From assembly GCA_024688885.1 (NCBI GenBank), contig JAILDV010000067.1, positions 62,001 through 126,000 of the forward strand: a DNA stretch of 64,000 bases. The letters are read 5' to 3'. This DNA comes from Bacteroidaceae bacterium (GTDB lineage: Bacteria > Bacteroidota > Bacteroidia > Bacteroidales > Bacteroidaceae). A program made the position numbers and the translations under genes. The notes beneath the pieces were generated by a model, which saw nothing but the letters and a program-made list of their open reading frames with translations, made no database searches and was not told where the DNA came from. This document shows positions 48,675 through 58,759 of this stretch, one piece after another (position 1 is the first letter of the stretch; the number at the start of each line of letters is the position of its first letter).

Positions 48675-50513
48675 ATGAAAGCTAATCGTATCACCTTTCT
48701 GGCAATCTTTTGCCTCGCTTTCTCCTCCATCAGTTATGGGTTGAGTCAGCCAACCGTGCCTGGTCAATCTCAGGTGCGTGCCTACACACTTCCATTGCCT
48801 CTTGACAAATCCACCCCAATGGAGCGTTTCGACATTGACAACATTGTGGATGAAGCTTGGAACCAGTCGATGCAAGCAAAGGCTCCATCGGCCAAGAAGT
48901 CCAAGAAGCAGAAGAAAAATGACAAGATTCTCAAGCAGTCGAAAAAGAGCATCACGTTCGTCGTGGACGAAGATTTGCCTGCCCCCAAGCAGACCTTCAC
49001 GATGTTGCCATCCAATGAAATTTCCAGTCAGATTATTAGTAAGAAGGGGATTCCATACGTCGATCACAATGTGAGGAAGACCAGTTTCGATGGGGAAAAA
49101 CTGTGCTATCTGGGCGAGGACAACTTCTATAAATGTATCGTACAGGCGTTTGCCGACCACCGTTCCCTGGTGCTGTCGCCCGACATGATGTGGCTCCTCA
49201 TTGGTCAGGGCTTCTCACGCTATGTGAATGCCCATTCCGAAGAGTTGCGCGACAAGCTGGTGTCTCATCAGGGCAAGATGACTTTGAAGGTGGAGAAAGA
49301 CAATGACGTTCTTAACCCCGCCAAAGGGGATTGGGCGCAGTTGCTGAACGACTTCTCTTCCATGATAGCTGACAACACAAAGGGAGACGTGGCGGATATG
49401 ATGACAGCCGACTTCTCCACCACAGGCATGGATGAACGTATCGCCTCGCAGATCACGCTGATGGAGACCGTCAAGACGTATTTCGACTTCTGGAACGTCG
49501 CCATTGCCTGTGGTATTCCCACCATCACGCTCGAAGGCACACCCGAAGACTGGCAGAAGGTGCGTGAGAAGGCTCGTGGCTTATCGAAGTATGGTCTTGA
49601 GAGATGGGCGAACGAATTGGACCCCATCCTTGCCGAATTCGTCAAGGCATCGGAAGGAAAACCCAATCAGGCGTTCTGGGAGAATATGGTGATGAAAGAC
49701 CGCGTGGAGAAGTTCAAGTCCAAGAAAGTATGCGGTTTGTATGATATCAATGAAACCACCCATCTGGATGGCTGGTTCCTGAAGTTCTTCCCCAATGAAA
49801 ATGGATATACACAAGACGACATACTCTATACGGAAAGTATGCCAACGGAGATGGCACGCGGCAACTTCAAACAGGAATACATTGATCCCGTCACAGGCGC
49901 ATCGATAGCGGTAATTCCTGTACAGCTTTGGGCTGGATTTGTGGGCGTGCAGGTGGATGAAAAGACGGGTGCCCTCACCCCCAAGATTGGCTGGTTTGCC
50001 CGCATCGGCGACGATGAGCAAGAGAAACTATCACTCCTGTATCAGCTGGAAAGACACGGGGGGCTCTCCTATTCTTATCTTCATGAAACAGACACCCTGC
50101 CAGGCATCCTCGCCAAGATGTCGAGCATCAGCAAATTGACGCTCCGTTTCAACAGCTTCCCAGTCATTATCCCTGCATGGGTGGACAATATGAAGATAGG
50201 CAAATTGGAGATTAATGGCAGACTCTCCGAGGCGGAAGAAGCCCAACTGCGCCAGCGATTCCCCGAAGCCGAAATCAACAACGCCAAGAAGCGGGAAGAT
50301 GCCATGAAAAAGGAGGAAGCCACAAAAGCATTTGTATTTGACAAGAAGCCTGACAAAGCAGAGATAGATCGTGTGATTCAAGCTGAGAAAGAAGGCAACA
50401 ACCTACCTGTGCCCACCTCGGAGAAATCCGGTTCCGTCAAAGTAATAGACATGCCCGAATTTGAAGGCATTGCTGCTTATGATCCATACGACATCCGGCA
50501 GGTGCTGGAATGA
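48675..50513 (+). CDS. DUF4419 family exported protein
   Basis: The product is 612 aa. A signal peptide ends near ISYGLSQ (about 24). Residues 75-100 are Lys-rich (KKSKKQKKNDKILKQSKK). The DUF4419 core follows, with FYKCIVQAFADHRSLVLSPD, MMWLLIGQGFSRYVN, CGIPTITLEGTPEDWQ and TTHLDGWFLKFFPN. The family occurs in bacteria and fungi and has no known reaction. A charged C-terminal region (about 510-580) looks helical. It is the gene most likely to be controlled by the membrane regulator encoded just upstream. Confidence 0.87.
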   Translation: MKANRITFLAIFCLAFSSISYGLSQPTVPGQSQVRAYTLPLPLDKSTPMERFDIDNIVDEAWNQSMQAKAPSAKKSKKQKKNDKILKQSKKSITFVVDEDLPAPKQTFTMLPSNEISSQIISKKGIPYVDHNVRKTSFDGEKLCYLGEDNFYKCIVQAFADHRSLVLSPDMMWLLIGQGFSRYVNAHSEELRDKLVSHQGKMTLKVEKDNDVLNPAKGDWAQLLNDFSSMIADNTKGDVADMMTADFSTTGMDERIASQITLMETVKTYFDFWNVAIACGIPTITLEGTPEDWQKVREKARGLSKYGLERWANELDPILAEFVKASEGKPNQAFWENMVMKDRVEKFKSKKVCGLYDINETTHLDGWFLKFFPNENGYTQDDILYTESMPTEMARGNFKQEYIDPVTGASIAVIPVQLWAGFVGVQVDEKTGALTPKIGWFARIGDDEQEKLSLLYQLERHGGLSYSYLHETDTLPGILAKMSSISKLTLRFNSFPVIIPAWVDNMKIGKLEINGRLSEAEEAQLRQRFPEAEINNAKKREDAMKKEEATKAFVFDKKPDKAEIDRVIQAEKEGNNLPVPTSEKSGSVKVIDMPEFEGIAAYDPYDIRQVLE

Positions 50514-50527
50514 AAAGGGAACGTTAA

Positions 50528-51316
50528 TTAAAACTCAACTTCCACCTCTACAGGACAGTGGTCGCTGCCCATGATGTCGGTGTGTATCTTAGCACTGATG
50601 AGTTGGGATTGGAGGCGATTGGAACAGAGCCAATAATCAATGCGCCATCCTGTGTTCTTCTCACGGGCATGGAAACGGTAGCTCCACCATGAGTAGATAT
50701 TGGGAGTGTCGGGAAAGAAATGACGGAACGTGTCGGTGAAACCTGCCTGAAGGAGGTCGGTGAACTTGGCACGTTCTTCATCAGTGAAACCTGCGTTGAA
50801 ATGGTTGGTTTTGGGATTCTTGATGTCAATTTCCTCATGTGCCACATTCATGTCACCACAAACAAGCACGGGTTTCTGTGCGTCAAGTTTTTGCAGATAG
50901 AGACGGAAAGCGTCATCCCACGTCATGCGCTGGTTAAGGCGCTTGAGCCCGTCTTGGGAGTTGGGGGTATATACGGTGATGACGAAGAATTTTTCATATT
51001 CGAGGGTGATGACACGCCCTTCTGTGTTCATGTCGAGCCACCCGTTGTCAGACATGGAAGAGACGATTTCATCGGGCAATCCGAGGGTGACGGCGAGGGG
51101 TGTGTGCTTGGTGTAGATGGCTGTGCCGGAATAGCCTTTCTTTTCGGCATAGTTCCAATAGGACTGATAACCCGGAAAGGCGAGGTCAAGCTGTCCCTCC
51201 TGCATCTTGGTCTCTTGCAGGCAAAAGAAATCCGCGTCGAGCGTGGTGAAGACTTCGGAAAAGCCTTTACCACACACGGCGCGGAGTCCGTTTACATTCC
51301 AAGAAATAAACTTCAT
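50528..51316 (-). CDS. xth: Exodeoxyribonuclease III (AP endonuclease)
   Basis: The product is 262 aa. Catalytic motifs are SWNVNGLRA (5-13), FFCLQETKM (metal Glu), VYTPNS, VCGDMNVAHEEID (Asp/Asn), WRIDYWLCS and the final GSDHCPVEV (Asp/His). The protein cuts DNA at abasic sites and trims 3' ends in base-excision repair. The Trp/Met pocket and TNHFNAGFTDEERA loop match the ExoA/APE1 branch. It ends 14 bp after the convergent DUF4419 gene and lies 6 bp downstream of the CoA-transferase gene. Confidence 0.97.
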   Translation of the reverse strand: MKFISWNVNGLRAVCGKGFSEVFTTLDADFFCLQETKMQEGQLDLAFPGYQSYWNYAEKKGYSGTAIYTKHTPLAVTLGLPDEIVSSMSDNGWLDMNTEGRVITLEYEKFFVITVYTPNSQDGLKRLNQRMTWDDAFRLYLQKLDAQKPVLVCGDMNVAHEEIDIKNPKTNHFNAGFTDEERAKFTDLLQAGFTDTFRHFFPDTPNIYSWWSYRFHAREKNTGWRIDYWLCSNRLQSQLISAKIHTDIMGSDHCPVEVEVEF

Positions 51317-51322
51317 GGTGTG

Positions 51323-52819
51323 TTATGCAAATTTGCTGAAATCCACCTTGTGCATGTCGCCCTCCTTGATGAAGGTGTCGTGGAATGCATGGGTGGCAGC
51401 GAGGTTATGCCATGACTGGCCTTTCTGGGAAATCTTAAGGTAATCCCAGAGGAGCTGCTTATAGTCGGGATGTGCACAGTTCTCGATGATGGCATGTGCG
51501 CGCTCGATAGGGCTCTTGCCACGAAGGTCTGCAACACCCTGCTCTGTAACGATGACATTGACATCGTGTTCGGTGTGGTCAACGTGACTGCAGAATGGCA
51601 CGATGGCTGAGATGGCACCACCTTTGGCTACAGAGGCACATGTGAAGATGCTGAGGAAGGCGTTGCGCTCGAAGTCGCCTGAACCACCAATACCATTCAT
51701 CATCTTAGTGCCGCAAATCTGAGTGGAGTTGGCATGTCCATAGAGGTCAACCTCAATGGCTGTGTTGATGGCAATCAGACCTAAACGGCGAATCACCTCT
51801 GCGTTGTTGGAGATTTCTGACTGACGGAGCACGAGCTTGTCCTTGAAGAAGTCAATATTGTCGTAGATGCTCAGGAGCTTGTCGTTGGTGACAGTGAGTG
51901 AGCAAGTGGAAGCGCACTTCACTTTCTCTTGGAACATCAGGTCAACGATGGCATTCTGAAGCACCTCTGTGTACACTTCCATTTGTGGCATCTCCGGGTT
52001 GCTTCCCAATGCGAAGAGGATAGCGTTGGCTGTTGTGCCCACACCGCTCTGGAAGGGAAGGAAGCTGGGAGGAATGATACCGCGCTTCTTCTCGCCCATG
52101 AGGAAGTTTGCCACGTTCTCACCAATCTTGTCGGTGATAGGATCAGCATCCTTGAAGGAACGTGCTTCGTCGGGGATGTTACATTCAACCACACCCACCA
52201 CCTTCTTGGGGTCAAGCTGGAGATATGGTGTCCCGATGCGGTCGGTCACTTTCTCAATTGGAATAGGCTTGCGGCAAGGAGGGTCAAGGGGTTCGTACAC
52301 GTCGTGCAGACCTTTAGACTTGGGTGAGTGGAAGGCATTCAACTCAAGAATGATGCCCTTCTGTGCCAAACGTGCCACAGTGGGGGAAATACCACCTGCT
52401 GCTGTGAGGTACACTTTGCCGTCTTCTTCAATGGCGCACACTTCAAGGATTGCCCAATCCACTTGACCAAGGAATCCGTAGCGAAGGTCTTGAGCCATCA
52501 TGCCGAGGTGGATGTCGTTGTAGGCAATCTCACCTGCATTGACATGCTTGCGGAAGGTGGAGTTGGTGGTGTAAGGTGCACGGTAACGGATGGCTTGTTC
52601 ATCGGACAACACACCGTCACAAGACTGACCTGTGGAGGCACCTGTGAAGATGCCAATTTGATAGGGGCGACCTGCCTCGTGCTCAGCATGAGCAATCTTG
52701 GCAATCTCAGCCGTCACAGCTTTTGGTGTGCCTGCTGGAGTGAAACCAGACAGGCCAATATTGTCTCCGTTCTTGATGAGTGCTGCAGCCTCTGCAGCGG
52801 TGATTCTTGTAAATGCCAT
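51323..52819 (-). CDS. Succinyl-CoA:acetate/propionate CoA-transferase (AarC/Cat1 type)
   Basis: The product is 498 aa. The N-terminal GLSGFTPAGTPKAV (22-35) and GIFTGASTGQSCDG (56-69) segments bind CoA. The likely catalytic Glu285 lies in MEVYTEVLQNA, and VIVTEQGVADLRGKSP is the family signature near the C-terminus. In Prevotella and relatives such enzymes pass CoA from propionyl-CoA or acetyl-CoA to succinate, linking fermentation to acid release. The exact acceptor is not fixed by sequence. It has its own promoter at 52857-52887 and is followed by xth 6 bp later. Confidence 0.93.
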   Translation of the reverse strand: MAFTRITAAEAAALIKNGDNIGLSGFTPAGTPKAVTAEIAKIAHAEHEAGRPYQIGIFTGASTGQSCDGVLSDEQAIRYRAPYTTNSTFRKHVNAGEIAYNDIHLGMMAQDLRYGFLGQVDWAILEVCAIEEDGKVYLTAAGGISPTVARLAQKGIILELNAFHSPKSKGLHDVYEPLDPPCRKPIPIEKVTDRIGTPYLQLDPKKVVGVVECNIPDEARSFKDADPITDKIGENVANFLMGEKKRGIIPPSFLPFQSGVGTTANAILFALGSNPEMPQMEVYTEVLQNAIVDLMFQEKVKCASTCSLTVTNDKLLSIYDNIDFFKDKLVLRQSEISNNAEVIRRLGLIAINTAIEVDLYGHANSTQICGTKMMNGIGGSGDFERNAFLSIFTCASVAKGGAISAIVPFCSHVDHTEHDVNVIVTEQGVADLRGKSPIERAHAIIENCAHPDYKQLLWDYLKISQKGQSWHNLAATHAFHDTFIKEGDMHKVDFSKFA

Positions 52820-52856
52820 AAAGCTTTAAGTATTACACAATTATTCAAAATTTGTG

Positions 52857-52887
52857 CAAAGGTAGGTGTTTTGTTTGGATTGACAAA
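52857..52887 (-). promoter_or_regulatory. Promoter of the CoA-transferase gene
   Basis: On the minus strand TTTG (52884-52887) and TACCTTTG (52857-52864) have a 19-bp spacer. Confidence 0.8.
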
Positions 52888-53014
52888 AAAAGAAGCACAA
52901 AAACTGATGTTTTGTGCCACTTTTAGAGAGGAACGTCTCCTTTATTATTTATAAATGTGTAATGGAGATGATAAATGTATGGGGAAAATCCATTTCACGA
53001 GTGTGGTGAATCAT

Positions 53015-54043
53015 CTATTTCACAGGGTCAAAATCGTCAATGAGCTCTTTCTTGTTGGATGGCTCATAAATGACCTTGTTGGCACCGCTGGTGATTTGGA
53101 CATATTCGGGGTGCTCTTTGGCAAAGTTGTCAATGTAACGAATGCGCTTCTGGTCGTAGAGTTCACTGACAGCAATGAGAATGCCTGTCTCTTCTACATC
53201 GCCAAAACCATAGTTAATGGCAGTGCCAAACATCTTCATGGTGGGAGAAAGACTCATATAGGCATTGACTAGCGGGGGAATGTTGTAGCCAAGTGCACGT
53301 ACCTCGTGGTTCAGTATCTTGTAGTCTTCCTTGAAGGTGTCCTCGCAGAACAGTTCCTCAAATTCCTTGGGGTCATGCTCCAATTCGAGTGGCTTGGTGG
53401 GAATGACCAGATCATCCTTGTCACCGAAATGTTTGCGCAGGAAGTAGAGAATCATGTCACGTCCCTTACGGTTGTAACTGGGATACATGGTCATCTTGCC
53501 GAAGAAGTACTTGCAACCAGGCATGATAACAGCCAAAGCGCCAAGCCCGTCCCACAGGTTGTCAAGCGCAAAGATGGACTTGCCATCCGAACGGGTGGAT
53601 TGGTATTCGAGTGTGACGAATGAACGTCCCAACTCAATGGTGTAGGGCAGATAGTCCTTGATGAACTCGTCGGAGAAATGGAACATGTGGCTGGTGGCAA
53701 GAATGGGTTGACCTTTCTCGTCAAACTTGATGTCGGGACCCAGAATGTAGCGATAGCCGCCAATGATTTCTTCAGATTCGGGATTCCACACGATGAGCTG
53801 CTTGTAGGGATTCTCCATCGTGTCGAAATCGTCGAGGTCACAATCCAACCCCGTACCACCACCTGCTGCACGGAAGGCTATCTCACGGAGACGACCAATT
53901 TCACGCACCACATTGGGGGCATTCTGCCATGTGACAACATAGACCTCGTTGTTGCTCTTGCTGGTCATGCGCAAACGCCTCTCATCGGTGAGTTCCGCTT
54001 TGAGCACCTCTTTGGGAATAGGTGCAATAATTTCTGCTTCCAT
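53015..54043 (-). CDS. glsB: Glycine-lipid N-acyltransferase GlsB-like (GNAT fold)
   Basis: The product is 342 aa. Residues about 45-210 show the hemolysin/OlsB-type acetyltransferase fold: GRLREIAFRAAGGGTGLDCDLD, EIIGGYRYILGPD, YTIELGRSFVTLEYQ and DNLWDGLGALAVIMPGCKYFFGKMTMYP. In Bacteroides thetaiotaomicron GlsB N-acylates glycine with a 3-hydroxy fatty acid, and GlsA then adds the second chain. The two genes are adjacent there as here (gap 44 bp). A C-terminal extension of about 130 residues carries VRALGYNIPPLVNAYMSLSP. Confidence 0.9.
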   Translation of the reverse strand: MEAEIIAPIPKEVLKAELTDERRLRMTSKSNNEVYVVTWQNAPNVVREIGRLREIAFRAAGGGTGLDCDLDDFDTMENPYKQLIVWNPESEEIIGGYRYILGPDIKFDEKGQPILATSHMFHFSDEFIKDYLPYTIELGRSFVTLEYQSTRSDGKSIFALDNLWDGLGALAVIMPGCKYFFGKMTMYPSYNRKGRDMILYFLRKHFGDKDDLVIPTKPLELEHDPKEFEELFCEDTFKEDYKILNHEVRALGYNIPPLVNAYMSLSPTMKMFGTAINYGFGDVEETGILIAVSELYDQKRIRYIDNFAKEHPEYVQITSGANKVIYEPSNKKELIDDFDPVK

Positions 54044-54087
54044 ATTTTGTATTTCCTTGTTCTTTGTCCTTACCGGCTTGCTTTCCG

Positions 54088-54972
54088 TTATGTGGAAGCA
54101 TTGCCGGTGTCAAGTTGATAGACTTTCTCTTTCACCCATTGCGCCCACTCTGAAGGGGCCTTCGACTTGTCGAATGTCTGCCATGGGATAGGCTTCCCGA
54201 ATGTGACCGTGAAGGTCTTTCCCTGATTCTTGTACATCTCGTCTGCCAAGTAGAGCATGGCAATGTTGAACTTGATGTGCAAACGCTTGCACCAACGGGC
54301 TATGTTGTAGAAGCGGTTGGAGTTGTGTCCTGAAAAATGGACAGGTATCACATCCCGCTGATATTGCACCGATTTGGTGATAAAGGTTTTTTTCCACTCA
54401 ATGTCCTTGATGATGCCATCTTCACCCTTGCGGGAACAAAGACCGGCGGGAAACATCACCACATTCTTGGGGGATTGGAATGCTGCCTCCACCATCTTGG
54501 GAAAGTTACGACTATTGTGTCCTGTCTTGTTGATAGGTACGCAAAGTGGCGCCAATCCCTTGAAACTCATTAGGATGTCATTGACAAGATAGACCATCTG
54601 GCTGTCGTACTTGTGGCAAATGATGGAGCCCAATGCGATGCCGTCCTGCCCTCCTAAAGGGTGGTTGCTCACGATGGTGAAATAACGTCCACCGTCGTTG
54701 CCTGGCAAAGCATCTAACCCCTCTTGAATGACCCCGTCAATGTTTGTCCTGACGTTCAATGTGCAGTTCAGATAGTTGAGGCATCCGTCCAGCCATTCCA
54801 CGCCCACTTGGCCTTTCCCCTCTCCACAAAGGTGAATATTCATCCAGTCCTGATGGATAATCCTCTTCAGCCACGATACCAAAAATTTAGGAACAAACTT
54901 GGACTTCTTGCCGAGCTTGTCCTTCAACACTTGGTCAACATCAACCCTAAATTCTTCTCCTTCAATAGCCAT
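54088..54972 (-). CDS. glsA: Glycine-lipid O-acyltransferase GlsA-like (PlsC fold)
   Basis: The product is 294 aa from ATG 54972. A longer open frame to 55119 runs through the divergent promoter region and is rejected. The PlsC motif HxxxxD is modified to SNHPLGGQDGIALG (block I), followed by CVPINKTGHNSRN and FPAGLCSRK (block III). Together with GlsB it completes glycine lipids of the outer membrane. The -7 box TAATTTTG at 54990-54997 gives a very short leader. Confidence 0.9.
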   Translation of the reverse strand: MAIEGEEFRVDVDQVLKDKLGKKSKFVPKFLVSWLKRIIHQDWMNIHLCGEGKGQVGVEWLDGCLNYLNCTLNVRTNIDGVIQEGLDALPGNDGGRYFTIVSNHPLGGQDGIALGSIICHKYDSQMVYLVNDILMSFKGLAPLCVPINKTGHNSRNFPKMVEAAFQSPKNVVMFPAGLCSRKGEDGIIKDIEWKKTFITKSVQYQRDVIPVHFSGHNSNRFYNIARWCKRLHIKFNIAMLYLADEMYKNQGKTFTVTFGKPIPWQTFDKSKAPSEWAQWVKEKVYQLDTGNAST

Positions 54973-54989
54973 AACATTGAAATGTCGTG

Positions 54990-54997
54990 CAAAATTA
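54990..54997 (-). promoter_or_regulatory. -7 element of glsA-glsB
   Basis: TAATTTTG on the minus strand, 17 bp before the ATG. No TTTG lies at -33. Confidence 0.5.
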
Positions 54998-55062
54998 TTA
55001 AATCTTTTTCGTTTTTTTGTAAAAAAGGTAAAGTTTTTGTAAAATGAGCGGGAAAAAAGTAG

Positions 55063-55070
55063 TAACTTTG
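55063..55070 (+). promoter_or_regulatory. -7 element of the polysaccharide-export run
   Basis: TAACTTTG, with TTTG at 55036-55039 (23-bp spacer, slightly long). The leader is about 90 nt. Confidence 0.6.
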
Positions 55071-55165
55071 CATCGAATATGGGCATATGTACCCTATTGG
55101 AGTTGAAAAGGTGTGGCATTCACCTCTTTGAGTCAATTGCAAATAAAGAATAGATAGAAAGAAAT

Positions 55166-57613
55166 ATGAAAAGAGCTTTATTGGCAGCAATATTGTGTTT
55201 CGCAACAATATTGGGTGCTTTTGCGCAGATGTCAGACTCTCAAGTGCTGTCATTTATTTCGAGAGAAGTTCAAGCAGGATCAAGCCAATCACAGATTGTC
55301 ACAAAGTTGATGCAACGTGGCGTACAAATCGAACAGATTCGCAGAATCCGTAATCAGTATGATTCGCAAATCAAGAATCGAGGTTTATCTGCAGCGGCAG
55401 ATGGCGCCGTTTCGATGGCAACAGAGCGTATGCAGGGTAATAGTGATGGAACTGTTTCCCAGGAGGTGACAACGGCACGTCGAGGCACAACGGGGGAAAT
55501 TCATGTTGATGCAGCAGAAGATTATGCTGATGCTGAACGAGATGTACAGTCCACTCAACAAGTACAAGGTCAAACTGCGGGGAAACGAGTGTTTGGACAT
55601 GACCAGTTCCGCCGCATTTCTGTGAATCCCAATGTCCCCACTCCTCAGAACTATGTGGTGGGTGCTGGCGACCAATTGGTGATTGACATTTATGGTGAGT
55701 CGCAGAAAACATTGGTTCATACAGTTTCTCCGGAAGGTACCATTACGGTGCCAGGTGTTGGACCTATCTATGTGAGCGGTCTCACGGTGGCAGGGGCTCA
55801 GAGTAAGATAAAGGCTACGGTGGGTAAACACTATCAAGGTTCAAGTGTTCGCTTGACATTGGGACAAACTCGCTCCATCATGGTAAATATCATGGGTGAG
55901 GTAAACAATCCCGGCACATATAACATGTCATCGTTTGCTACAGTTTTCCATGCCATCTCTATGGCTGGAGGTATTAAGCCTTTGGGTACGTTGCGTAACA
56001 TCAAGGTGTATAGAGGTGGAAGATTGGTGACGGTTGTCGATTTCTATGAATATCTTTTGAATGGAAGATTGGCAGGTAACATCAATCTGGAAGATGATGA
56101 TGTTATTCATGTGGAACCTTATGATTGTTTGGTCGGTATCACGGGTAATGTGAAGCGCCCCATGTTCTATGAAATGCGCAAAACGGAAACAGTGGGCACT
56201 TTGCTGAAGTATGCAGGTGGATATACGGGTGATGCCTATAAGAAGTCTGTTCGTTTGGTTCGCCAGACAGGTGAACGATACACCGTGCATAATATCGATG
56301 AATTTGAGATGAATGCATTTACCATTGATGATGGAGATGCCGTATCGGTAGATGCCATCCTCAATCGTTATGATAATATGGTGGAAATCAAGGGTGCTGT
56401 GTTCCGTCCTGGACAGTTTAACATCGGTGGTGATGTTTGCTCGGTACGTACATTGATACAAGCGGCTGATGGTTTGACGGAAGATGCATTCTTGGATCAT
56501 GCCATCATTCACCGTTTGAAAGAAGACCGCACACTGGAGGTGATTCCTATTGATGTGAAAGGTATTATGGAGGGTACGGTGGCAGATGTTCCATTGAAGA
56601 ACGAGGATGTCCTGTTTATTCCCACCCAAGAGGAACTACGTAAGGAACGTTCATTCACCATCACGGGTGAAGTGATGACTCCTGGTACTTACGAATATGC
56701 TGATAATACCACCATAGAGGACCTGATTGTTCAAGCAGGTGGTCTTCGTGATGGCGCTTCTTTGGCACGTGTGGATGTAAGTCGCAGAATAGATGATCCT
56801 TATTCGACGGAGAAGACTCGTGAGATTTCTGAGACCTATCAATTTGACATCAAGGATGGTCTTGTTATTAAGAAAGGTGGAGAAGCCTTCTATTTGAAAC
56901 CTTATGATGTGGTGCATGTGCGTAGAAGTCCTGGTTATGTGATGCCGAAGAACATTACAGTGACGGGTGAAGTGAATTATGAAGGTGCCTTTACTTTGGA
57001 GAAAAAGAACCTTCGTTTGACAGATGCCGTCAAGATGGCTGGTGGTGTCACACAGGATGCTTATATCAAAGGTGCACGATTGATACGTCAGATGAATGAT
57101 GAGGAGCGCGTACGTAAACAAGCTGTATTAGCTTCTTTGCGTAATAACTTGGATGCGAAGGATTCCATCGCTTGGAATAAGATGGAGATGGATAACTCTT
57201 ATCCTATCGGTATTGATTTGGAGAAGGCATTGAAGGAGCCGGGTGGAAGATACGATATTGTATTGCGTGAGAATGACCGTATAGACATTCCTGAATACAA
57301 TGGTACGGTGAGAATCTCTGGTGATGTTCAGTTCCCCAATACGGTGACTTATGTGGAAGGCAAGGGTGCCAAATGGTATATTGACAATGCGGGAGGATAT
57401 AGTGAGTCTGCCAAAAAGAAAAAGGCTTTCGTTATTTACCAGAATGGTATGATGGATCATTTGGCAAAAAACACGACCATAGAACCTGGTAGTGAGATTG
57501 TGGTGCCAAGCAAGAAGAAGAAGCATGTTGATGTGACAGCTATTGCTACAATTGGAAGTGTATTGAGTCCTCTTGCAACAATGGTGGCTTTGATTGCATA
57601 TCTGACTAAATAA
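55166..57613 (+). CDS. Wza-type polysaccharide export protein with six SLBB repeats
   Basis: The product is 815 aa with a signal peptide ending at GAFAQ (21). After a helical start (22-60) and a variable stretch comes the export domain, with NYVVGAGDQLVIDIYGES and SPEGTITVPGVGPIYVSGL. Six SLBB units follow, each starting with a GxVxxPG-like strand: GEVNNPGTY, GNVKRPMFY, GAVFRPGQF, GEVMTPGTY, GEVNYEGAF and GDVQFPNTV. The C-terminus has a hydrophobic segment SVLSPLATMVALIAYLTK. The family forms the outer-membrane channel for capsule or exopolysaccharide. Chain-length and phosphatase genes follow, but no glycosyltransferase genes are seen. Confidence 0.93.
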   Translation: MKRALLAAILCFATILGAFAQMSDSQVLSFISREVQAGSSQSQIVTKLMQRGVQIEQIRRIRNQYDSQIKNRGLSAAADGAVSMATERMQGNSDGTVSQEVTTARRGTTGEIHVDAAEDYADAERDVQSTQQVQGQTAGKRVFGHDQFRRISVNPNVPTPQNYVVGAGDQLVIDIYGESQKTLVHTVSPEGTITVPGVGPIYVSGLTVAGAQSKIKATVGKHYQGSSVRLTLGQTRSIMVNIMGEVNNPGTYNMSSFATVFHAISMAGGIKPLGTLRNIKVYRGGRLVTVVDFYEYLLNGRLAGNINLEDDDVIHVEPYDCLVGITGNVKRPMFYEMRKTETVGTLLKYAGGYTGDAYKKSVRLVRQTGERYTVHNIDEFEMNAFTIDDGDAVSVDAILNRYDNMVEIKGAVFRPGQFNIGGDVCSVRTLIQAADGLTEDAFLDHAIIHRLKEDRTLEVIPIDVKGIMEGTVADVPLKNEDVLFIPTQEELRKERSFTITGEVMTPGTYEYADNTTIEDLIVQAGGLRDGASLARVDVSRRIDDPYSTEKTREISETYQFDIKDGLVIKKGGEAFYLKPYDVVHVRRSPGYVMPKNITVTGEVNYEGAFTLEKKNLRLTDAVKMAGGVTQDAYIKGARLIRQMNDEERVRKQAVLASLRNNLDAKDSIAWNKMEMDNSYPIGIDLEKALKEPGGRYDIVLRENDRIDIPEYNGTVRISGDVQFPNTVTYVEGKGAKWYIDNAGGYSESAKKKKAFVIYQNGMMDHLAKNTTIEPGSEIVVPSKKKKHVDVTAIATIGSVLSPLATMVALIAYLTK

Positions 57614-57624
57614 AATAAAGTATT

Positions 57625-58725
57625 ATGGATAATCAGAAGCAATATATACAACCTGAAGAGCAGGAAGATGAGAGTCATATTGACTTTAAGGCATTGTTTG
57701 ATGCGCTTAAAAGGCACAAGAGTCTTTATTGGAAAGTACTTCCCATCACTTTTGTAGTAGCATGCATCATTACACTTTCTCTTCCAAATTATTACACGTG
57801 TGAGGTGCAGCTGGCTCCAGAGTTGACAACTAGTCGCAGCACCAACTCTCTTAGTATGTTGGCCTCTCAGTTTGGCTTGAAGATGGGTTCTGGCGCAATG
57901 GGTTCCGAAGCTCTCTATCCCACGCTGTATCCCGATTTGGTGAACTCTACAGACTTCAAATTGAGTCTCTTCAATATTCCTGTTCATAAGAAGGACAGCA
58001 CGAGGATTACCAGTTACTACGACTATCTGATGAATGATCAAAAGACGCCATGGTGGACATCTGCTATTAACGCAGCGATGAAAGGATTGGCAAGTCTGTT
58101 GACAACTGCTGAAGAGGATATGGATGAGAAGAAGATAGATCCTTTCCAGCTGACGAAACAACAGGCAGATGTTGTGAAGTCGTTGGAGAAGAAAGTGGTG
58201 TGCGATGTTGATAACAAGACATTGGTGATATCTATCTCTGTGACAGACCAAGACCCCCTCATTTGTGCAACTGTGGCAGATTCTGTACAGGCTCGTTTGC
58301 AAGAGTTCATCACAGATTATCGAACCAAGAAAGCACGTGTGGATGTGGAGTATAATCAGAAACTGTCAGCTGAGGCAAAAGCTCAGTACGATAAAGCTCG
58401 AGAGCAATATGCAGAATATGCAGACGCCCATCAGGATATCATGTATCAAAGCGATCGTACGAAGCTGATGAATCTTGAGAATGACATGCAGCTGAAGTAT
58501 AATGCCTACAATACGCTGGCACAACAGTTGTTGGCGGCTGAAGCAAAAGTGCAGGAGGAAACACCTTCATTCACGACTCTGCAAAGGGCTACCGTTCCTG
58601 TGAAAAAGGCGGGACCGAGCCGTGGCAAGTTGGTGCTGATTGTTCTCTTCCTCGCATTCTTGTGCACTTCTGTATGGATTCTTTACAAGGAAGACCAACT
58701 GAAGCCACTTCTGGGTCTTTCTTGA
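57625..58725 (+). CDS. Wzz-type chain-length determinant protein
   Basis: The product is 366 aa. It has two transmembrane helices (about 32-54, WKVLPITFVVACIITLSLPN; and about 332-350, LVLIVLFLAFLCTSVWILY) around a large periplasmic domain with a long helical middle (about 225-310), the polysaccharide co-polymerase layout. A proline-rich TVPVKKAGPSRGK precedes the second helix, as in the family. There is no C-terminal tyrosine-kinase domain, so this is a stand-alone regulator of polymer length. It follows the export gene by 11 bp. Confidence 0.9.
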   Translation: MDNQKQYIQPEEQEDESHIDFKALFDALKRHKSLYWKVLPITFVVACIITLSLPNYYTCEVQLAPELTTSRSTNSLSMLASQFGLKMGSGAMGSEALYPTLYPDLVNSTDFKLSLFNIPVHKKDSTRITSYYDYLMNDQKTPWWTSAINAAMKGLASLLTTAEEDMDEKKIDPFQLTKQQADVVKSLEKKVVCDVDNKTLVISISVTDQDPLICATVADSVQARLQEFITDYRTKKARVDVEYNQKLSAEAKAQYDKAREQYAEYADAHQDIMYQSDRTKLMNLENDMQLKYNAYNTLAQQLLAAEAKVQEETPSFTTLQRATVPVKKAGPSRGKLVLIVLFLAFLCTSVWILYKEDQLKPLLGLS

Positions 58726-58759
58726 AGATAGCGAATAATGATATAACAGGAGAATTTTT

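Noticed and set aside
54973-55119. 49-codon N-terminal extension of glsA.
   Set aside because: It would cover the promoter boxes on both strands and is basic and Phe-rich without homology to the family start.
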